DNA of 32,172 nt from Chloroflexota bacterium (lineage in GTDB: Bacteria > Chloroflexota > Dormibacteria > Dormibacterales > Dormibacteraceae): NCBI GenBank assembly GCA_005880315.1, contig VBHB01000086.1, forward strand, positions 1-32,172, read 5' to 3'. Made by a program: the position numbers and the translations under genes. Shown here piece by piece: positions 31,755 through 32,172 of the stretch (position 1 is the stretch's first letter; every line of letters begins with the position of its first letter). The notes under the pieces are model-generated. The model did no database searches, was not told the origin of the DNA, and saw only the letters and a program-made list of their open reading frames with translations.

Positions 31755-32172
31755 ATGGATCCCGAAGATATTCGGCGGCGGTTTGCAGCCCTGACCACCG
31801 CCCACCTGGCGGATGCGTGCATTCGCGCTCAGACCCCAGTGCGCTGCGCCCCCGCGCTCTTGCAAGCTGTTGTTCCAGGAAGCCGCCTGGCCGGGCGTGT
31901 AATTCCTGCTCGACACGCCGGCAGCGTCGACATCTTCCTGGAAGCGCTGCAGGAGGCTGCTCCGGGCGACGTGCTGGTGGTCGACAACGGCGGACGGCTC
32001 GACGAAAGCTGCGTAGGCGATCTTGTTGTCCTTGAAGCCCACGCGGCTGGACTCGACGGCATCGTGATCTGGGGCCTGCATCGCGATACGTCTGACATAC
32101 GTGCGATTGGGTTGCCTGTGATCAGCCTTGGAGCGATCCCGACCGGCCCTCAACGTCTCGATTTACGTCCTG
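31755..32172 (+). CDS. RraA-like family protein, truncated by window end
   Basis: MDPEDIRRRFAALTTAHLADACIRAQTPVRCAP...GRVIPARHAGSVDIFLEALQEAAPGDVLVVDNGGRLDESCVGDLVVLEAHAAGLDGIVIWGLHRDTSDIRAIGLPVISLG; open to window end, absent from the track. Confidence 0.82.
   Translation, partial: MDPEDIRRRFAALTTAHLADACIRAQTPVRCAPALLQAVVPGSRLAGRVIPARHAGSVDIFLEALQEAAPGDVLVVDNGGRLDESCVGDLVVLEAHAAGLDGIVIWGLHRDTSDIRAIGLPVISLGAIPTGPQRLDLRP

Noticed and set aside
1-32172. CRISPR arrays, IS elements, integrases, prophage genes, rRNA
   Set aside because: No regularly spaced repeats, transposase/integrase motifs or rRNA signatures were found on reading both strands.

Overview
This looks like a chromosomal segment of a high-GC, soil-type bacterium. 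The gene set (paired TrkA proteins, DUF5679, EF-G-like GTPase, DUF2127, GT87) would fit a Chloroflexota/Dormibacterota-like lineage, but I cannot verify the lineage without a search. From left to right: (i) a lower-GC signalling block at about 1-4440: a truncated membrane histidine kinase (- strand, missing from the ORF track), a divergent LuxR-type response regulator, and an 852-aa fusion of a membrane sensor, HD-GYP phosphodiesterase and MFS exporter; (ii) AI-2E transporter, metallophosphoesterase and a GT87-GT2 fusion; (iii) DUF2127, UspA, a small membrane protein and a tandem TrkA pair; (iv) a tandem DUF5679 gene pair, and a PHP phosphoesterase / PfkB kinase / macrodomain operon; (v) FAD-dependent glycerol-3-phosphate dehydrogenase coupled to a small Fe-S protein, and an EF-G-like GTPase lacking the catalytic His; (vi) an HTH-M24 peptidase fusion, an XRE regulator, and two tandem secreted His-rich paralogues of unknown function; (vii) rpsF-ssb-rpsR, an aminotransferase plus serA, DUF1015, FmdB and thioredoxin; (viii) a selenocysteine tRNA (selC, anticodon UCA) at 29144-29242; (ix) AraC/LysE divergent pair, RidA and a truncated RraA-like gene. 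The points most worth following up are the HD-GYP-MFS fusion module, the tRNA-Sec, the His-rich paralogue pair, a recurring leaderless promoter arrangement (-10 box 6-10 nt before the start codon, including divergent genes sharing one -10), and two genes whose conserved N-terminus appears to start at ATA.
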